Source: Bacteroidales bacterium UBA5072 (GTDB taxonomy: Bacteria; Bacteroidota; Bacteroidia; Bacteroidales; UBA10428). From it: a DNA stretch of 35,960 nt. The notes below the pieces were generated by a model. It was given only the letters and a program-made list of their open reading frames with translations. It was not told where the DNA came from and searched no databases. The DNA is taken from assembly GCA_002415855.1 (NCBI GenBank), contig DIAS01000007.1:1-35960 (forward strand), in the 5' to 3' direction. This document shows, piece after piece, positions 32,939-35,960 of the stretch (its first letter is position 1; every line of letters starts with the position of its first letter). Position numbers and translations under genes: made by a program.

Positions 32939-33466
32939 ATGAAGAATATATTGTTTCTATTAGGATTGCTGGGCTTCACCACAGGAATGAATGCCCAGAG
33001 TATTATGGACAAGCTGTATGATAAGTATTCCGGTGTTGAGGGATATACCTCGGTGTATATTTCAAAGTACATGTTCGATATGTTCCGGAACGAGGAGGCA
33101 GGTGTCAAGACCGAAGACGACATTAATGAGGTGATCAGCAAGTTAAACTGTATTAAAATCCTGGTTACTGACGATGATCCGGCCACACCGACTCCGGTCA
33201 ATCTCTATCAGGAAATCATGAAAGTCTTACCTTCATCGCCGTACAAGGAGATCATGGTTGTCAAGGAGAAAGAACAGGATATCAAGTTTTATGCCAAGGA
33301 GGCCAACGGCAAGGTTATTGAATTGTTGCTGGCTATTGGCGGCAAGGAGGAGAGTGTGCTGATCAGCATACAGGGTGAGGAGATAGATATGAAGAACATA
33401 TCAAAACTGGCAAAAGGAATGAATATCGAAGGTATGGAGCAGCTGGAGAACATGGAGAAGAAATAG
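32939..33466 (+). CDS. DUF4252 family exported protein (second copy)
   Basis: A 175-residue protein with a signal peptide (MKNILFLLGLLGFTTGMNAQ) and the pattern YDKYSGVEGYTSVYISKYMFDMF, YKEIMVVKEKEQDIKFYAKEANGKVIELLLAIGGKEESVLISIQGE. The same elements occur in the same order in the copy at 31291. It starts 8 nt after the anti-sigma gene, so it belongs to the sigma operon. Convergent with the radical SAM gene. Confidence 0.85.
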   Translation: MKNILFLLGLLGFTTGMNAQSIMDKLYDKYSGVEGYTSVYISKYMFDMFRNEEAGVKTEDDINEVISKLNCIKILVTDDDPATPTPVNLYQEIMKVLPSSPYKEIMVVKEKEQDIKFYAKEANGKVIELLLAIGGKEESVLISIQGEEIDMKNISKLAKGMNIEGMEQLENMEKK

Positions 33467-33501
33467 GAAACCCTCGGCAGTGGATAGCCCTTGAATGGTT
33501 G

Positions 33502-34416
33502 TTATCCCTCGAAAGGGTTATCATCCCGGAAATCAGGCTTATAGTAATCAGCACTCTCATATTGCTGTATCCACCCCTTGGTGAAGCCAAGGTCTTCCAT
33601 GGCTTCCAAAACTTCCTGGTATTCTTCGGGCCGTAGCTTTCTGTTCAAAACAGGATGATCCGACACTTCCCGGGTGGGAAAGTATTGTGACATCAGTGAA
33701 ATGCTAACAGAAGGTGACAATTCACCGGCTATCCATCTCAATACATCGATGCTGTCGCGGACCTGGCCAGGCAATACAAGATGCCGGATAATCATTCCTG
33801 TCACGGCGATTCCCTGATGATCGAGGACTACTGTGCTGCCTTTTTGCCGGTACATCTCGCGGATCGACCGTTTTACAATGTCGGGATAATCATCTGCATC
33901 GGAGAAGCTACTGGAGATTACAGGATTAAAGTACTTAAAATCTGGAAGATAAACATCAATTAATCCTTCAAAGCTTTGCAGCACCTTGGTTGAATCGTAG
34001 CCGTTAGAATTGTAAACAGTAATGGGCGTGTATCCCTTCTTGTGCAGACCGGAAATTATGGCCTTCACATGGGGGGTGAAGTGAGTGGGCGAGACAAAGC
34101 CGACAGATTCAATGCCCCGGTCAAGTATTGCCATAATATCCTCAATTACCTCCTCGAGGGTATACCGGAAGTTTTCAACCTTTCCTTTACGCCGGCTGAT
34201 CTGATAGTTCTGACAATAGATGCACTGCAGATTGCACCTGGTGAAAAAAACATTGCAAATTCCCCTGGGTCCGCTGACAGGTGGTTCTTCTCCCCGGTGA
34301 ATGCAAACCGATCCAATGTGGTATCCGGCATCGCTTCCACAATAGCCCAGGTGTCCGGCATTACGATTCACACCGCAGGCTCTGGGACAAAGCATACAAT
34401 GATCGAATTCCTTCAA
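33502..34416 (-). CDS. PflX-like radical SAM protein
   Basis: A 304-residue radical SAM protein of the PflX group (COG1313), related to pyruvate-formate-lyase activators but with no established substrate. The SAM cluster motif is C61/C65/C68 (CNLQCIYCQN). An N-terminal set C7, C10, C14 and C26 (CMLCPRAC, GYCG) is typical of the group and may bind a second cluster or zinc. The start appears to be TTG at 34416, preceded by AGGA: the only nearby ATG, at codon 8, would remove C7, and an in-frame stop lies 16 codons upstream with no ATG between. No glycyl radical enzyme is nearby. Confidence 0.88.
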   Translation of the reverse strand: MKEFDHCMLCPRACGVNRNAGHLGYCGSDAGYHIGSVCIHRGEEPPVSGPRGICNVFFTRCNLQCIYCQNYQISRRKGKVENFRYTLEEVIEDIMAILDRGIESVGFVSPTHFTPHVKAIISGLHKKGYTPITVYNSNGYDSTKVLQSFEGLIDVYLPDFKYFNPVISSSFSDADDYPDIVKRSIREMYRQKGSTVVLDHQGIAVTGMIIRHLVLPGQVRDSIDVLRWIAGELSPSVSISLMSQYFPTREVSDHPVLNRKLRPEEYQEVLEAMEDLGFTKGWIQQYESADYYKPDFRDDNPFEG

Positions 34417-34475
34417 AACATTCCTGATATTTTCGAAACAAAATTACTGCTTTGGGAGAAACCAAAAAATAAAGC

Positions 34476-34504
34476 TTGGATTTTTCGAAATATTGCTAAA
34501 TTTG
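34476..34504 (+). promoter_or_regulatory. Promoter of tRNA-Lys(CUU)
   Basis: TTG (34476-34478) and TAAATTTG (34497-34504, followed by CA) match both Bacteroidota promoter elements with an 18-nt spacer. The -7 box ends 10 nt before the mature tRNA 5' end. This is the best-formed promoter in the window. Confidence 0.7.
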
Positions 34505-34514
34505 CACCCGCTTT

Positions 34515-34587
34515 CGGTCCGTAGCTCAGCTGGTAGAGCACGTGACTCTTAATCATGGGGTCCGGGGTTCGATCCCCCGCGGACCGA
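34515..34587 (+). tRNA. tRNA-Lys (anticodon CUU)
   Basis: A 73-nt cloverleaf with acceptor CGGTCCG/CGGACCG, D arm GCTC/GAGC and anticodon stem CGTGA/TCATG (one G-U pair). The loop is CTCTTAA (anticodon CTT) and the T arm is CGGGG-TTCGATC-CCCCG. The discriminator is A and CCA is not encoded. It decodes AAG. It has its own promoter and terminator, so it is a single-gene unit. Confidence 0.97.
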
Positions 34588-34595
34588 CAAAGTGA

Positions 34596-34627
34596 TAACC
34601 CGGAAGAGACTTCCGGGTTATTTTATT
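34596..34627 (+). terminator. Terminator of tRNA-Lys(CUU)
   Basis: A perfect 11-bp stem, TAACCCGGAAG (34596-34606) and CTTCCGGGTTA (34610-34620), with an AGA loop, is followed by TTTTATT. It begins 9 nt after the tRNA. Confidence 0.85.
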
Positions 34628-34725
34628 ATCATATACAGGATAAATGGATATTAATTTCCTGAACAAAAATTGCGTTGCTCTTGTTAATTAGGCAGAAACC
34701 TAAATCTTTAATCTTCAGCGGCAAC

Positions 34726-35960
34726 ATGGAGCAATTCAGCAACGAGCGTTATTTCCCGTCGGAAACGGTATTACAAAATGCAAACATTACGGAGTACGAT
34801 CAGAACTACCGGGAATCACTTGAAAACAGAGAGAATTTCTGGGCGAAACAGGCAGAGCACCTGCACTGGTTTCAAAAATGGGAAAAAGTACTGGATGATT
34901 CCAATCCTCCTTTCTACAAATGGTTTACGGGTGGCAAAACAAATATAGTATACAATGCACTGGACAGGCACCAGCAAACAGCTGTACGCAACAAGCTGGC
35001 ACTCATCTGGGAAGGAGAACCGGGAGACCTTCGGACTTTTTCGTACCATGCGCTGAACCGCGAAGTATCCCAGTTTGCCAATATTTTAAAAAGTATGGGC
35101 GTAAAGAGGGGAGATGTGGTGACGATTTATATGCCGCAAATACCCGAGCAAATTTTTGCCATGCTTGCCTGTGCGAAAATAGGCGCGGCACATAGTGTGG
35201 TTTATGGCGGATTCAGTCATGAAGCCCTGGCTGACCGCATCAATGATGCAAACAGTCGCGTCGTCATCACTGCAGATGGCGGTTACCGGAGAGGGAAGAT
35301 CGTAGAGCTGAAGAGTGTGGTTAACAAGGCCATGGAATTGTCACCCACCATGGAGATATGCATCACAGTCAAGCGTACCGGCCAGGAGGTTTATATGGAG
35401 AACGACCGTGATTACTGGTACCACGATCTGAAAGCCTTGCCCATTGCAGGCAATAAATGTGAAACTGAGCAGATGGATGCCAATGATATGCTTTTTCTGC
35501 TGTATACTTCCGGTTCAACCGGTAAGCCCAAGGCCCTTGTACATAACCACGGCGGCTACAGCGTTTATACATCCACCACTTTGAGGATGGTTTTTGACAT
35601 AAAGCCGGAGGACAGGTATTGGTGCGCGGCAGATCCTGGTTGGATCACAGGACACAGTTACATTGTTTATGGCCCGCTCATCAATGGTGCCACCATTATG
35701 CTTTATGAAGGGGCCCCCAATCATCCCTATCCCGATCGCTGGTGGAAGATCATAGAGAAATACGGTATTAATATTCTGTACACCTCCCCGACGGCGATCA
35801 GGGGACTGATGCGTTTCGGGGAATCCTGGCCCCGTCGTAACGATCTCAGTTCATTGCGCATATTGGGATCAGTGGGAGAGCCCATTAATCCCGAAGCCTG
35901 GAAATGGTACTATAAGCACATTGGCCAGGAGCGGTGTCCCATCATGGATACCTGGTGGCA
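34726..35960 (+). CDS. acs: Acetyl-CoA synthetase, 3' end cut by window
   Basis: The first 411 codons of an AMP-forming acetate-CoA ligase, open to the window edge. The full protein is usually about 640-660 residues. It activates acetate to acetyl-CoA via acetyl-AMP, the re-uptake counterpart of the Pta-AckA route encoded earlier. Marks are PFYKWFTGGKTNIVYNALDRH near the N-terminus, VTIYMPQIPEQIFAMLACAKIGA, VVYGGFS, the P-loop LLYTSGSTGKPKALVH (about 261-276) and PGWITGHSYIVYGPLINGAT. Where most Acs read AD(I/V)GW, this one has ADPGW. The start ATG follows a weak upstream region with only an imperfect box (TAAATCTT at 34701). Confidence 0.94.
   Translation, partial: MEQFSNERYFPSETVLQNANITEYDQNYRESLENRENFWAKQAEHLHWFQKWEKVLDDSNPPFYKWFTGGKTNIVYNALDRHQQTAVRNKLALIWEGEPGDLRTFSYHALNREVSQFANILKSMGVKRGDVVTIYMPQIPEQIFAMLACAKIGAAHSVVYGGFSHEALADRINDANSRVVITADGGYRRGKIVELKSVVNKAMELSPTMEICITVKRTGQEVYMENDRDYWYHDLKALPIAGNKCETEQMDANDMLFLLYTSGSTGKPKALVHNHGGYSVYTSTTLRMVFDIKPEDRYWCAADPGWITGHSYIVYGPLINGATIMLYEGAPNHPYPDRWWKIIEKYGINILYTSPTAIRGLMRFGESWPRRNDLSSLRILGSVGEPINPEAWKWYYKHIGQERCPIMDTWW

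Noticed and set aside
34042..34524. A 160-codon open frame on the plus strand
   Set aside because: It is antisense to the radical SAM gene and runs through the tRNA-Lys(CUU) promoter into the tRNA. The motifs belong to the other strand.
1..35960. CRISPR array, rRNA, insertion sequence or prophage
   Set aside because: No regularly spaced direct repeats, rRNA sequence, transposase, integrase or phage structural gene was seen anywhere in the window.

Overview
The window reads as Bacteroidota, most likely Bacteroidales or a relative. The evidence is a protease with a type IX secretion C-terminal domain, families that are almost restricted to this phylum (DUF6588, DUF4252, DUF2027-Smr, the ~408-residue QueA), KdsA for LPS core synthesis, and spacers carrying the Bacteroidota -7 promoter element TAnnTTTG instead of a TATAAT box. 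I could not place it further. It looks like a normal chromosomal region: about 30 intact genes, two tRNA-Lys genes and rnpB, with no rRNA, CRISPR, transposase, phage gene or clear pseudogene.

Layout. 1-708: non-coding, with palindromes, terminators and repeated copies of the 3' end of tRNA-Lys(UUU). 709-3197: two outer-membrane/beta-rich proteins and a short-chain dehydrogenase. 3267-8631 (minus): a five-gene operon read pta, 3-hydroxyacyl-CoA dehydrogenase, ackA, ptb, buk, which is an acyl-CoA to acyl-phosphate to acid plus ATP module for acetate and butyrate. 8869-11820: a large FAD/Fe-S 2-hydroxyacid dehydrogenase, divergent from that operon. 11896-13492 (minus): a NarL-type two-component pair. 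13631-15231: a small cytosolic protein and a SPOR-like secreted protein. 15232-19788 (minus): rlmN, a secreted OB-fold-like protein and a T9SS serine protease. 19967-21570: lipoprotein MsrB and a threonine-aldolase-like enzyme. 21563-24266: queA, a DUF2027-Smr gene and rnpB. 24387-26492: a TPR histidine kinase. 26694-28837 (minus): rarA-kdsA. 28958-30173: SDR and thioesterase. 30337-33466: a LolA-like protein and a DUF4252/ECF sigma/anti-sigma/DUF4252 cluster. 33502-34416 (minus): a PflX-like radical SAM protein. 34515-34587: tRNA-Lys(CUU). 34726-end: acs, cut by the window edge.

How it fits together. Acetate and butyrate kinase arms, an FAD-linked hydroxyacid dehydrogenase and acetyl-CoA synthetase suggest a fermentative organism that both releases and re-uses short-chain acids. 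Translation support is well represented (two tRNA-Lys, rnpB, rlmN, queA).

I found no convincing new defence, mobile or biosynthetic system. The observations most worth a second look are: an RNase P RNA whose P1 helix appears to include the last codon and stop codon of the upstream gene; a dehydrogenase in the butyrate operon that lacks the usual catalytic Asn; dyads at several promoters (queA/smr, the TPR kinase, the two-component system, rlmN); the DUF4252/ECF sigma cluster; and the tRNA-tail repeats at the left edge.
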